Shown: positions 1-8,145 of the stretch, piece after piece | Layout: each line of letters begins with the position of its first letter | Position numbering within the stretch: position 1 is the stretch's first letter | Source of the DNA: Paenibacillus profundus | GTDB lineage: Bacteria; Bacillota; Bacilli; Paenibacillales; Paenibacillaceae | Reading direction: 5' to 3' | Assembly (NCBI RefSeq): GCF_021369635.1 | Contig: NZ_JAJNBZ010000009.1 | Location: forward strand, 112,935-176,934 | DNA length: 64,000 nucleotides | The notes under the pieces: generated by a model | Told to the model about the DNA's origin: nothing | The model's database searches: none | Seen by the model: only the letters and a program-made list of their open reading frames with translations | Program-made: the position numbers and the translations under genes

Positions 1-1547
1 AGAATCAGTCCGAAGCGATTCAAATCGGCATGCTCACGATCGGTGAGGCTGGGGAACTGAAGATTATCGAAGCGCCGAAGAACGAGAACACCGAGCTGAT
101 GCTGCTCGATGACAGCAGCGGCACCGGACTCGCTAACGTATTTGAGGAAGATTACGAGTCGATTACCGAGACGCCGTCCTCCTACGTGAAGGATCTTGTC
201 GTGCGTACGTTCTGTCCGCTGCCTGTCGTGCAGACGGAGGTCGATACGGAGACAGAAGTGCAGAACTATAACACCTACTTGGAATTTTACAAGAACGCCA
301 AGGACGATTTTGTTAAAACGGTTAAACCTTTGGTGGAAAAAATATTGGGTGTCAGAATGTTCTTCGACCAATACGCGACCAAGAACAAAGGGATGCAGCC
401 ATCGCTCCTGATCACGAATGCGAAGCTCGACATGACGGTTAAGAGCAGCAATATTCCGAGATTGGAAACGTATTTGAACACGGTGAACTCCAAAAATGAG
501 TTCTCTGATACGATCTGGTTCGGCATCGTGCCTTCCGTTGAGCTCGAGTCTGCTGGCAAGGTGAAGGTCACCCGCGAGCGGTTCCGGGGCAACGGGAAAG
601 TCGTGAAGCAGGACGGTAATACGATGGAATCGCTGACGATGCTCTTGCAGGTCGTCAAAGATTACAAGGTGCAGGTCTTCTTCAGCTTCGAATCTGGAGA
701 AGAGACGACCTTCAGCAGCATGGCGACCGCAGGTCTCGATAAGTACATCGACAAGTGCAGCGTCATGGTCCGCAAGGAATACAGCGAATTTGCCATTCCG
801 TGTATCCCGAACTTCACGGTTATTCCGAAGGACAAATCCGGAGTCATCATTGACAGCCGTATGCTGCAAACCGAACACGGCGTCAAATTGTCACAGGAGA
901 AGGAAGACATTCTGAAGCTGTGGATCGAAGGCGTATACGTGGGAGCAGCTTACGTTGCCGCTGGGATTGTCGCCGCGTACCAATGTCCTGAATACTTGCG
1001 CGAGTCGTTCAAAAATATTAGCAGGGAATACCCGGGCGTGCGCTTCGATATCGAGGCCAGCGATCATGCATTGCGCGCCGTCACGACGATGGCGAAGGAA
1101 ATTACCGGATTCACGAACAACATCAAAGATGCGATCAACCGCAAAAACTTCGGCTTCGTCTTCTCTTCCGAGAATGCGCAGCTGCAGGACAAGGATATTA
1201 AGCGGATTACGGTATACAAAGCGAGAAGCATGGCGATGACGGAGAATGGCTTCGATTCGCTCTACAAGACGCTTGTCAGTACGTACATCGAACGCATTCT
1301 CCGCTTCCAGACGGGTGATTTCAAGCATGAGAACATCGTGAAATTTTTCAGCAACAACCCGAGCAGCCAAAAGAGCAAATGGCTCGGTACACGTGGGTAT
1401 GTCAACTCCATCATTCAAGACGGGGACGACATGTCCTATATAATCGACGACAAGAGCAACCTGTGCCACATTGACCTCGTGTTCAACGGCAACGTGAAGA
1501 ACCTCGAAGTCATGATTACGAAAGGCACGACGCCAGTCAAAGCATGA
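1..1547 (+). CDS. Contractile sheath-like protein (TssC/VipB type), 5' end outside window
   Basis: The frame is open from the left edge with no stop before the first internal Met at 30, so this is the C-terminal part (about 515 codons) of a longer gene. I read it as the large sheath subunit of a type VI-like contractile system. Its size suits that family, it lies directly before a small Hcp-like tube gene (the usual sheath-then-tube order), and its last third has a helical stretch containing 'YIERILRF' followed by a beta-rich tail containing 'CHIDLVFNGNVKNLEVMI', as sheath subunits end in beta strands that interlock with neighbours. In the assembled machine it would act in the cytoplasm, wrapping and propelling the tube. 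Sequence similarity to Gram-negative TssC is only suggestive by eye. A phage-type sheath or another core protein is possible. No signal peptide or membrane segment is visible in the part present. Confidence 0.55.
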   Translation, partial: NQSEAIQIGMLTIGEAGELKIIEAPKNENTELMLLDDSSGTGLANVFEEDYESITETPSSYVKDLVVRTFCPLPVVQTEVDTETEVQNYNTYLEFYKNAKDDFVKTVKPLVEKILGVRMFFDQYATKNKGMQPSLLITNAKLDMTVKSSNIPRLETYLNTVNSKNEFSDTIWFGIVPSVELESAGKVKVTRERFRGNGKVVKQDGNTMESLTMLLQVVKDYKVQVFFSFESGEETTFSSMATAGLDKYIDKCSVMVRKEYSEFAIPCIPNFTVIPKDKSGVIIDSRMLQTEHGVKLSQEKEDILKLWIEGVYVGAAYVAAGIVAAYQCPEYLRESFKNISREYPGVRFDIEASDHALRAVTTMAKEITGFTNNIKDAINRKNFGFVFSSENAQLQDKDIKRITVYKARSMAMTENGFDSLYKTLVSTYIERILRFQTGDFKHENIVKFFSNNPSSQKSKWLGTRGYVNSIIQDGDDMSYIIDDKSNLCHIDLVFNGNVKNLEVMITKGTTPVKA

Positions 1548-1608
1548 CCGGCATATGGAAACGTGTGTTAGAGGTGTGCTTATCCAAGCTCACCTTCAAA
1601 CATAAATC

Positions 1609-1631
1609 CCGAAAGCGGTCTGTGCTTTCGG
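1609..1631 (+). promoter_or_regulatory. Intercistronic stem-loop between sheath and tube genes
   Basis: A perfect 8-bp stem (ccgaaagc at 1609-1616 pairing with gctttcgg at 1624-1631, 7-nt loop) lies between the sheath-like gene and the tube gene. No U-run follows, so it looks like an mRNA processing or stabilising hairpin rather than a terminator. It would allow the tube message to accumulate above the sheath message. The role is inference. Confidence 0.55.
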
Positions 1632-1666
1632 AACCTATTTCAACCCAATTCAAGGAGGTTTTATTC

Positions 1667-2092
1667 ATGGGATTCATTCTCAGAGTAGAAGGTGCAGAAA
1701 CAATCGAACTCGGTATGGACAACATTCAACAAGTAGTCTATGACACCGACACGCCGAACGATTCCAACGCGAGATCGACAGACGTAGGTGCGACGATGCG
1801 CATTTCCGGCAAAATCATCACGGCAACCGATGGCGACAACGCCGACGATACGAAGAAGCTGGCGTTGTGGTCTCTCGTTCCGGCTGAGAAGTCGGACTGC
1901 TACCGTAAAGTGACGCTGGAAGTTATCGCGGCGGATCAGGTAGTGCGCAAGGTGTACTTCCCGAACGCATTTGTAGTGGACTACACCGAGACTTACGGCG
2001 ACACAGAAGGGGTCGGTACGTTCAGCCTCTACATCAAACAGAAGAAGGACAAAACCGAACACGCTACGATTGACGGCGGTTATCCTGCTTAA
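1667..2092 (+). CDS. Hcp-like inner tube protein
   Basis: A 141-residue acidic soluble protein with no signal peptide or membrane segment. Its predicted all-beta, threonine/valine-rich composition, size and position after a sheath-like gene fit the tube (Hcp) component that stacks into the needle ejected by a contractile injection system. The N-terminus 'MGFILRVEGAETIELG' and the alternating strands suggest an Hcp/phage-tube beta-barrel fold. Start at 1667 is set by a strong AAGGAGG at 1652-1658. The gene is bracketed by a hairpin upstream and a terminator-like stem downstream, so it can be expressed at a different level from its neighbours, as a tube subunit needed in many copies would require. 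From memory, homologues in other Firmicutes carry the uninformative name 'membrane-associated protease 1'; I see no protease motif here. Structural prediction would settle the fold. Confidence 0.6.
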   Translation: MGFILRVEGAETIELGMDNIQQVVYDTDTPNDSNARSTDVGATMRISGKIITATDGDNADDTKKLALWSLVPAEKSDCYRKVTLEVIAADQVVRKVYFPNAFVVDYTETYGDTEGVGTFSLYIKQKKDKTEHATIDGGYPA

Positions 2093-2131
2093 TAAGGATA
2101 CGGCGTGTACTCGTTACTAGTATCGGACAAC

Positions 2132-2164
2132 AAATTTTAAGAGGCTTCTAGCCTCTTAAAATTT
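2132..2164 (+). terminator. Terminator-like hairpin after tube gene
   Basis: A perfect 14-bp inverted repeat (2132-2145 with 2151-2164, loop ttcta) whose outer part is A/T-rich, so the 3' arm ends in a T-rich stretch. It should reduce read-through from the tube gene into the J-domain gene, or act in both directions. Confidence 0.7.
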
Positions 2165-2193
2165 TATCCTAATGAATGGCGAGGATGAGGCGG

Positions 2194-2661
2194 ATGGTTA
2201 ACTATTACGACCTGTTGGGCGTACGGCGGGATGCGGCGCCGGAGGAACTGAAGAAGGCATACCGGCGGCTCGCCAAGCAGCACCATCCCGATGTGAACGG
2301 CGGCAGTCCCGAAGCGGAGCAGCGGTTCAAGCAGATTCATGAGGCGTATGCCGTGTTGCAGGATGAGGCCTCGAGGAAAGCCTACGATGACCGGTTGGAC
2401 GGAAAGAAGCAAGGACAAGGTCCCGGCCGGGAACGTGGCGCTCAGTCGGAAGGACAGCGGGCGGACAGAGGAGAAGCGGCAGCACAGGGAGCACGGGCGA
2501 ATTTCGATCCGCGGAACGTGGAGGCTGACTTTGCGCGGTTCTTCGGCTTCGATCCGAAGACGAAGCGGCCGTCAGGCAATAAGGATGGCGGCAAGGGAGC
2601 AGCCAATCCGATCGATACGTCGGATCTGTTTCAACGATATTTTGGAATGAAGAAGAAATAA
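2194..2661 (+). CDS. J-domain (DnaJ-like) co-chaperone of the injection-system operon
   Basis: A 155-residue protein with a complete N-terminal J domain: 'YYDLLGV' opens it, helix II contains '[15 protein letters not shown]' with the invariant HPD tripeptide near residue 33, and helix III contains '[11 protein letters not shown]'. J domains stimulate ATP hydrolysis by Hsp70 proteins. There is no G/F-rich region, zinc centre or C-terminal peptide-binding domain. The rest is a charged, Gly/Gln-rich linker and a short C-terminus with '[14 protein letters not shown]', so it is a specialised co-chaperone rather than DnaJ itself. An Hsp70-like ATPase is encoded in the same operon at 8913, its likely partner (inference). 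I chose the Met at 2194 because GAGGA at 2181-2185 is well spaced; in-frame Mets at 2176 and 2185 are alternatives. Confidence 0.88.
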   Translation: MVNYYDLLGVRRDAAPEELKKAYRRLAKQHHPDVNGGSPEAEQRFKQIHEAYAVLQDEASRKAYDDRLDGKKQGQGPGRERGAQSEGQRADRGEAAAQGARANFDPRNVEADFARFFGFDPKTKRPSGNKDGGKGAANPIDTSDLFQRYFGMKKK

Positions 2662-2876
2662 CGGCGAGGGATTACTAGTGTGCTCTTTATTTTAAAAACG
2701 GGTATGCTTCATGATCAAAAGGGCACTTTGGAACAACCTTTGTAAGGTGGAGTGATGTGTGATGCATGAGACATCATTCTGCTCATGTTCGGGGCCTTTT
2801 TTTCGTTGTTATGGCCGATACGTATTGATTTTGCACGGGCCCCTGAGGGCTCATTGGAGTAACGGAGGAATGGAAC

Positions 2877-3458
2877 GTGAGGAATGAAGCGGGTACTGAG
2901 CAAGCAAAGCGTCACCCGTACCAGCAGGAAAGGTCCGGTTGGATTATCGTCATTGATTTGTTGATTGCCGTCATTGCGGCGGCCGCACTGTTCTATGTGT
3001 ATGTGTGGAATATAGACCCTGTCTTGAAGGTGACGGTCGGTGTCCTGCTGGCGGCAGCCGTGGTGATATATGCCGTTCGGCGCGTCCGAAGCCGCACACT
3101 CCTACAGGAAGAAGGCGCAACCATTGCCAAGCTTGTCCTTCTGAACGAAGAGGGGGAGAGCGTAAAGGAATGGTACATCCATGGGGAAACATCCTTGCTC
3201 ATCGGCAAGAACTCTGCGCAAAGCGAGGTTGACATAGATTTGTCCGATTCGGAATACGCGTCGCTCATCAGCAAGCATCACGCGGTAATGAACTATGCTT
3301 CGGGGAATTGGTTCGTCGAGGATCTGGATTCCCACAATGGCGTCGGCATACGCCAAGCCGGCAGCAGAACGGCAAGCCGGTTGGAGGTGGAAGAGCCTTA
3401 CCGGATTGAATCCGGGGATATCATCTGCATTGCCAACACGCGGATATTAGCGAAATAG
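2877..3458 (+). CDS. Membrane-anchored FHA-domain protein
   Basis: A 193-residue protein. Residues about 20-63 form two hydrophobic segments ('IIVIDLLIAVIAAAALFYVYV' region, then 'VLKVTVGVLLAAAVVIYAV'), so it is a double-spanning membrane anchor with the rest in the cytoplasm. Residues about 100-193 form an FHA domain: 'LLIGKNSAQSEVDIDL', then 'ISKHHAVM' (the Ser/His pair after beta-strands typical of FHA), then 'DLDSHNGVGI' in place of the usual S-x-N-G-T. FHA domains bind phosphothreonine peptides. Start is GTG at 2877, set by GGAGG at 2864-2868; the nearby ATG at 2871 runs into a stop at once. It begins the signalling block FHA-FHA-PP2C-PP2C/TPR. By analogy with the Fha protein of type VI systems it may gate assembly at the membrane. 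Confidence 0.8.
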   Translation: MRNEAGTEQAKRHPYQQERSGWIIVIDLLIAVIAAAALFYVYVWNIDPVLKVTVGVLLAAAVVIYAVRRVRSRTLLQEEGATIAKLVLLNEEGESVKEWYIHGETSLLIGKNSAQSEVDIDLSDSEYASLISKHHAVMNYASGNWFVEDLDSHNGVGIRQAGSRTASRLEVEEPYRIESGDIICIANTRILAK

Positions 3459-3504
3459 CACCACCCATTCAAGCATCGATCAAAGTAACGGAGGAATGAA
3501 CAGG

Positions 3505-4026
3505 ATGAGTCTGACAAGATGCGCAAACGGACACATGTTCAGCACAAGAAAACATGGCAGCATATGCCCTTATTGCAGCATTTCGGTGGAACAAGCGCCG
3601 AGCGGTGACGTGAAGAAGCCGGCGCGGGCGGAAGAAGAAGAGAAGACGATGCCTTATTTGGGCGAGACGACTGGCATCGAGCCGGTAACCGGATGGCTCG
3701 TCTGCATCGAAGGACCGCAGCTCGGTCAGGATTATCGGATTATGGCGGAGAAAAACTTTATTGGCCGCTCCGAAGAAATGCACATTCGCATCCTTGGGGA
3801 CAATGCCATTTCGCGGCGGAACCATGCGGTCATCGTCTATGACCCGAAGAAGCGCAACTTCTACCTCCTGCCAGGGGATGCGTCGGGTCTTGCCTACCAC
3901 AACAACGAGGCCGTCTATTCGCCAGTAGAGCTGGCCGCCTATGACGTCATACAGCTCGGCCGCAGCAAGTTCATCTTTATTGCGCTCTGCGGCGTCCATT
4001 TTGAATGGAATAACGATATGGGTTAG
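3505..4026 (+). CDS. FHA-domain protein with N-terminal zinc-knuckle
   Basis: A 173-residue soluble protein. The N-terminus holds one CPYC knuckle plus an upstream C-x-x-x-H ('RCANGHMFSTRKHGSICPYC'), which can bind zinc. After a charged linker that contains 'EKTMPYLGET', residues about 75-170 form an FHA domain with 'NFIGRSEEMHIRI' and 'ISRRNHAVIVYDPKKRNFYL' (the G-R-S and the S-R-x-N-H motif are both present, so it looks able to bind phosphothreonine). The conserved threonine in the linker, in a T-M-P context, could itself be a phosphosite; that is inference. Start at 3505 (Met-Ser-Leu) is favoured since GGAGG at 3490-3494 is 10 bases away, whereas the ATG at 3496 is too close. It is 3 bases from the PP2C gene, hence translationally linked. 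Confidence 0.82.
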   Translation: MSLTRCANGHMFSTRKHGSICPYCSISVEQAPSGDVKKPARAEEEEKTMPYLGETTGIEPVTGWLVCIEGPQLGQDYRIMAEKNFIGRSEEMHIRILGDNAISRRNHAVIVYDPKKRNFYLLPGDASGLAYHNNEAVYSPVELAAYDVIQLGRSKFIFIALCGVHFEWNNDMG

Positions 4027-4028
4027 GG

Positions 4029-4886
4029 ATGATGACCACGATGGAAGTACAGGATTGGGTGCCGTATTTGATCGTGCTGGGTTCCGTTGCAGCGATCCTG
4101 CTGCTGTTCGGGGCACGGCGCCGCCTGATGACGGAAGCGGCAAGCAGCGAGCCAGCGGGCATACCGATTGGGAACGGCCAGACCATCGGTGCCCGGGAGG
4201 AGCAGGATGATTATTTCTCCAGCGTCACCACTGTGCACGGTACGGCGGCCGTGTTGGCAGATGGCATCAGCGGCCTTGCGCACGGCAGAATGGCGAGCAC
4301 GCTTGCCGTGACGGTATTCATCCGCGAATTCTTGAAGCTGGAAGACATCCGGGATGTCCAGCACTATTTCACAAAGGCGGCCAAGGTGAGCAATACGGAA
4401 ATTTTGCGGAATTTGAAGGGGGCAACTGGAGGAACGACGCTTGTGGCTGCCGTCATTGCGGACGATCGTCTACACTGGGGAGCCGTGGGCGACAGCATCA
4501 TTATGGTGTTCCGGAACGGGGAGTTCATCCGGATGAACGAGAAGCACACTTTGGAGTCGGTGCTGCAGGAACGGTATTTAACGGGAGAGATGACGCGGGA
4601 GGAAGCGTTGGAGCACCCGATGAAGAGGCGGCTCATCAATTACTTGGGCTACGAGAACTTCAAAAGTATCGAAATCGGGAGCGATCCCTTTGAGCTGCAG
4701 CCGGGAGACCGGGTCATCCTGTGCAGCGACGGAGTATACAATACGCTGACGGAAGTGGAAATGGAGCATATTTTGTCCAAGCCGCTCCCGCCCCACGATG
4801 CCGCCGAGGAGATCATCGAAGCGATCGAACAGAAGAGATTGGCGAATCAGGATAACGCGACCGTTATCATTGTGGACAACGTCTGA
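4029..4886 (+). CDS. Membrane-anchored PP2C-family Ser/Thr phosphatase (intact active site)
   Basis: A 285-residue protein. One N-terminal membrane segment (about residues 11-27, 'YLIVLGSVAAILLLFG') is followed by a PP2C (PPM) catalytic domain. The metal-binding motifs are all present: 'REEQDDY', 'LADGISG', 'GGTTLVAAVI', 'GAVGDSIIMVFRNG', 'LCSDGVYNTL' and 'QDNATVIIV'. It should remove phosphate from threonine or serine at the cytoplasmic face of the membrane, the role played by PppA in type VI threonine-phosphorylation pathways. Natural substrates would be the FHA partners or operon proteins. No protein kinase is encoded in this window; it may lie upstream of position 1. Start at 4029 follows the previous stop by two bases and has only a weak ribosome site; Mets at 4032 and 4041 are possible. 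Confidence 0.88.
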   Translation: MMTTMEVQDWVPYLIVLGSVAAILLLFGARRRLMTEAASSEPAGIPIGNGQTIGAREEQDDYFSSVTTVHGTAAVLADGISGLAHGRMASTLAVTVFIREFLKLEDIRDVQHYFTKAAKVSNTEILRNLKGATGGTTLVAAVIADDRLHWGAVGDSIIMVFRNGEFIRMNEKHTLESVLQERYLTGEMTREEALEHPMKRRLINYLGYENFKSIEIGSDPFELQPGDRVILCSDGVYNTLTEVEMEHILSKPLPPHDAAEEIIEAIEQKRLANQDNATVIIVDNV

Positions 4887-4960
4887 AGCGGCTGTTCCTG
4901 GCTTCGGGGGATTTCCATGAATGAGCGTGCATGCGGATAACAGGAGAAGCGGGGGTACGA

Positions 4961-6829
4961 ATGAGAAAGGAGAACAGCGAATTCAAGACCAGCTTCGTCT
5001 CAGAAGCCGGTTCTTTTCTACATAATAAGGACTATTTTGCTTACGTTGAGCTTGATGATATGGCTTGCTGGGTTATCGCTGACGGCTTGGATGCGGACCG
5101 GGAAGCGGACAGCGCCGAGATGGTCGTCAAGAGCATCCTCAGGCGATTCACTGAGAAGCCGACGATGTCTCCACTGCGGCTGAAGCAATATATGCAGGAG
5201 GCGCACGAATGGTTGAAGGTGGAGAGCCGGAGAGTACGGCTCAAGGCGAGCTTGATACTGGTCGTGACCGACTATGCGAAGATCGTCTGGGCGGTGGCGG
5301 GTAATGCTCGGCTGTATCATTTCCGCGGCGGGCGTCTGTTCGCGCGCAGCAAAGATCAGAGTCTGGCGCAGATGATGGCGGATGCCGGGGAAATCTCGGA
5401 AGAAGCAATGGAAGTTCATGAAGAGCGTCACAACCTGATCCACTATATGGGTCAGCCCGATGGCTTCGAGCCGTTCGTCTCCAAGAAGGTTCCGCTCTCC
5501 GAGGGCGATGCCCTGCTGCTCTGCACGCCGGGGCTGTGGGAGGACGTCAACGGCACGGAAATGATCGATGCGCTCGCGGAAGCGAAGGAGCCGGAGGATT
5601 TCACCGATACGCTGGAGGACGTGCTGCTTAGCAAGCAACGGAGAACGGTGCACAATTATACCGCCGTCGCCGTGTATGCGAACAAGGTGTTCAAGGAAGA
5701 TCCGAAGCGGAAATGGCGGCTGCTGAAGAAGTGGCTGCTGGCGCTGATCGTGCTGCTCATTGCGGGAGGAGGCGCGACCTTCTTCTTCGTGAAGGAGGCC
5801 GCGCGCAAGGCGGAGAACGCAGCGAACATGCTCGAATTCTCGCAGAATGCGGACATGTACATGAAGGACGGCGATTATCCGAAGGCCGTCAAGGAATACA
5901 GCGAAGCGCGCAATATGGCCATCCGGCTGAAGGATCGGATTCATCGCGATATGTTCGGCAAAAGGCAGCGCTTGATGCAGCTTATGGTGGACGGGGATGG
6001 CTTCTTTAAGGAAGGCGACTTCGCCAAGGCGCTGGACAAATATGGGAAGGCGCAGGAGGAAGCGAAGCCGTACAAGGAGTTCAATCATAAGGAGCTGGAG
6101 GACAAGATGGATCGCTCCCTCACGTACATGCAGATTATGAGCTGGGTGCAGGAGGGGGACATGAAGTTCGAAAGTCAGGATTACGTCGGCGCCCGCAGCT
6201 CTTACCAGAAGGCGCGTAAGGCGGCTATCGAGGAAGGCTATGCGGACGGCGAGAAGGATATTCGCGCGAAGCTCGATGCAGCGGAGGACAAGGTCTCCGG
6301 GCTGAAGAAGGAGAAGCGGCTGTTGGAAGGCGACAAGTACGAGAAGAAGGGCGATCAGCAGTTTGCCGCGCAGGATTATGTAGGAGCTATTGACGCTTAC
6401 TCTGCCGCCCAGCAGATCTATCAAGAAATCGACATGCTGGAACGGGTGCTGGGCATGGAGCGGAAGATTGACAAGGCGGTCGATAAGCTCAATCCTGTGC
6501 AGCCACCGGGTCAACCGGCTGCTGGCTTGGATGGTGGTGGAGCCGCTGCAGCCGGTAACGCCGCTGGTGGTCCGGTATCGGGCGCCGGGCAAGCGCAGCC
6601 CGCAGCGGGCGGTTCCAGCTCTGGCACTGCTGGCGCAGGACAAGCCTCTGGCAACGGAGGAGGAGCGGGAGATGGAGCCGGGAGTGCCAAGCAGTCGTCT
6701 GCTGGCGGGTCATCCTCGGGCTCCTCGGGCTCCTTCGGCTCCGCCGCCGGGGCGACTTCTGCGGACGTCGGAGGTGCGGCCTCTGCTGTGGAAGTGGAGG
6801 CGGCGGATGGCAAAGACAGCGGGGAATAA
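4961..6829 (+). CDS. Degenerate PP2C domain fused to membrane segment, TPR-like repeats and Gly/Ala/Ser tail
   Basis: A 622-residue protein. Residues about 1-245 follow the PP2C fold, but key metal-binding positions are altered: the usual C-S-D-G is 'LLCTPGLWED', the usual D-N near the end is 'HNYTAVAV', and G-D-S is 'VAGNARLYHF'. It keeps 'VIADGLDADRE'. It is probably a pseudophosphatase that senses or scaffolds. A membrane segment follows at about 255-275 ('WLLALIVLLIAGGGATFFFV'). Residues about 280-505 are helical TPR-like repeats, each with 'A-x-x-x-Y' signatures such as 'GDYPKAVKEYSEA', 'GDFAKALDKYGKA' and 'QDYVGARSSYQKA', and probably lie outside the membrane if the phosphatase-like part is inside. 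The last 110 residues are low-complexity Gly/Ala/Ser/Pro, possibly a wall-spanning linker. Start at 4961 is chosen because the fold begins just after; 4931 is an alternative. Confidence 0.78.
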   Translation: MRKENSEFKTSFVSEAGSFLHNKDYFAYVELDDMACWVIADGLDADREADSAEMVVKSILRRFTEKPTMSPLRLKQYMQEAHEWLKVESRRVRLKASLILVVTDYAKIVWAVAGNARLYHFRGGRLFARSKDQSLAQMMADAGEISEEAMEVHEERHNLIHYMGQPDGFEPFVSKKVPLSEGDALLLCTPGLWEDVNGTEMIDALAEAKEPEDFTDTLEDVLLSKQRRTVHNYTAVAVYANKVFKEDPKRKWRLLKKWLLALIVLLIAGGGATFFFVKEAARKAENAANMLEFSQNADMYMKDGDYPKAVKEYSEARNMAIRLKDRIHRDMFGKRQRLMQLMVDGDGFFKEGDFAKALDKYGKAQEEAKPYKEFNHKELEDKMDRSLTYMQIMSWVQEGDMKFESQDYVGARSSYQKARKAAIEEGYADGEKDIRAKLDAAEDKVSGLKKEKRLLEGDKYEKKGDQQFAAQDYVGAIDAYSAAQQIYQEIDMLERVLGMERKIDKAVDKLNPVQPPGQPAAGLDGGGAAAAGNAAGGPVSGAGQAQPAAGGSSSGTAGAGQASGNGGGAGDGAGSAKQSSAGGSSSGSSGSFGSAAGATSADVGGAASAVEVEAADGKDSGE

Positions 6830-6858
6830 CCGCAGAAGGAGGGAACTCGTCAATCGCC

Positions 6859-8145
6859 ATGAAGGACATCGTACACGATCGGTTAAGCAAGATGGAGGAT
6901 CTCGAGCAGCGTAAGCTGCTGAAGCAGTTGATGACCGGATTGTTCTTGAATCTGGTGGAATATCAGGAAGAGATGAACCGGAATATGGAGCGCAAGGTGT
7001 TCGACGAGGTGGAGGACGGCGAGGACAAGCATGACATCTTCGTCTCGATGTGCCGCCGTGACGACCTGGACCCGATTCACGACTTTCTGCACCCGATGCT
7101 GCCGGAAGATGCGGCGCGGAAGCACATCGATATGAGCAGCCTAGTGGCACATGTCCAACGGCAGGAGGAAGCGCTGCTGTTTACGCTGTTTTTGCAATGT
7201 GATTTCGCGGCGCTGCGAGATCTGTTGGCTGGAAAGAGAACGTTCCGTGGGGAAATGAAGACGTCCGGAGGCAGCTGCGCCATTCAGGTGCGGCTGTCGC
7301 AAAGCCGGCTATACATCAATGAGATTGAAAAGCTATACCATGTATTTCAGCAAAATAGCATTCCATGGAAAACGGTCAATCATCCGTATGCGCACAAGTT
7401 TTTCGACGTTCTGCTCACGGACTGCGAGGATACGCTGCGGGAAGAAGACGAGATTTACGAGATTACGGTCGATCTGGAGGAATTCGAGCCGCATAAGCGG
7501 GTCGATGTCGTTCCGCTCTGGAACATTGAACAGCTCGCCATCAAAAACAGCGGATTCCCGGTTCCCGCATCCGACCGCGTCAACTTCGAGCATGTGCTGT
7601 CGCTGCACAAGACGGGCAGCGAGCATGGCTATCTCGTGGAAGGCAATGAAGACAACATTCGCTACATCAAGCGCACGCGGGACGAGCTGACGATTGTCTC
7701 GCCGCAGGAGCGGGCGGGCGTGTGGAATGTTCTGAAAATTTCACAACCGGTCGCTTCACGCATCGGCAGCCTTGAATACGAGCTGGTCTCCAATCGGAGA
7801 ACGGACGGCTTTATTGGCAAGTATGCGCGCAGGCAAGCGCAGATCGTGCGGGCCAAGGGTGAAATCCTGCGGATCGTGCACTCCTTCGATGCTGCCCGCA
7901 TGCTCCAGCTGGAGCATGTGGATATCAGGGAACGGGTGGGCGGAACAGAGCAGACGTACGAGATGAACCCGTTCATTAGTGACAATGTGCGTACAGAACG
8001 AGACAAGAAAGTGATGCGGCTCGGCTTCCGGGCGCTGAATGCGGTAGAAGGCGAGCAATTCATACTGCATGACCTGATGAGCTTTCTCGTGTCCGAAGTG
8101 CAGATGTACTTTCCGGAATACAAGTGCGAAGGGGAATGGGCGTGA
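6859..8145 (+). CDS. Uncharacterised injection-system core protein (428 aa)
   Basis: I do not recognise a named domain. It is a 428-residue soluble protein without signal peptide or membrane segment; the N-terminal 90 residues are helical and acidic, the middle is mixed, with 'EIYEITVDLEEFEPHKRVDVVPLWNIEQL' divided over a beta-rich region. The passage 'DVVPLWNIEQLAI' near residue 215 resembles the kind of P-x-W-N motif seen in baseplate proteins that clamp neighbours; this is only impression. Strong AAGGAGGG precedes the ATG at 6859 and the gene overlaps the next by four bases, so the two are translationally coupled and probably form a complex. By gene order (after the signalling block, before the Hsp70-like and spike genes) it may be a baseplate wedge component. 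In my memory homologues are named 'normocyte-binding protein', which is uninformative. Confidence 0.6.
   Translation: MKDIVHDRLSKMEDLEQRKLLKQLMTGLFLNLVEYQEEMNRNMERKVFDEVEDGEDKHDIFVSMCRRDDLDPIHDFLHPMLPEDAARKHIDMSSLVAHVQRQEEALLFTLFLQCDFAALRDLLAGKRTFRGEMKTSGGSCAIQVRLSQSRLYINEIEKLYHVFQQNSIPWKTVNHPYAHKFFDVLLTDCEDTLREEDEIYEITVDLEEFEPHKRVDVVPLWNIEQLAIKNSGFPVPASDRVNFEHVLSLHKTGSEHGYLVEGNEDNIRYIKRTRDELTIVSPQERAGVWNVLKISQPVASRIGSLEYELVSNRRTDGFIGKYARRQAQIVRAKGEILRIVHSFDAARMLQLEHVDIRERVGGTEQTYEMNPFISDNVRTERDKKVMRLGFRALNAVEGEQFILHDLMSFLVSEVQMYFPEYKCEGEWA

Noticed and set aside
891..1469. Minus-strand ORF of 192 codons opposite the sheath-like gene
   Set aside because: Shadow frame with no ribosome site; the plus-strand product is protein-like.
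5018..6643. Minus-strand ORF of 541 codons
   Set aside because: It lies opposite the PP2C/TPR gene and is a shadow of its GC-rich codon use, with Arg/His-rich noise and no ribosome site.
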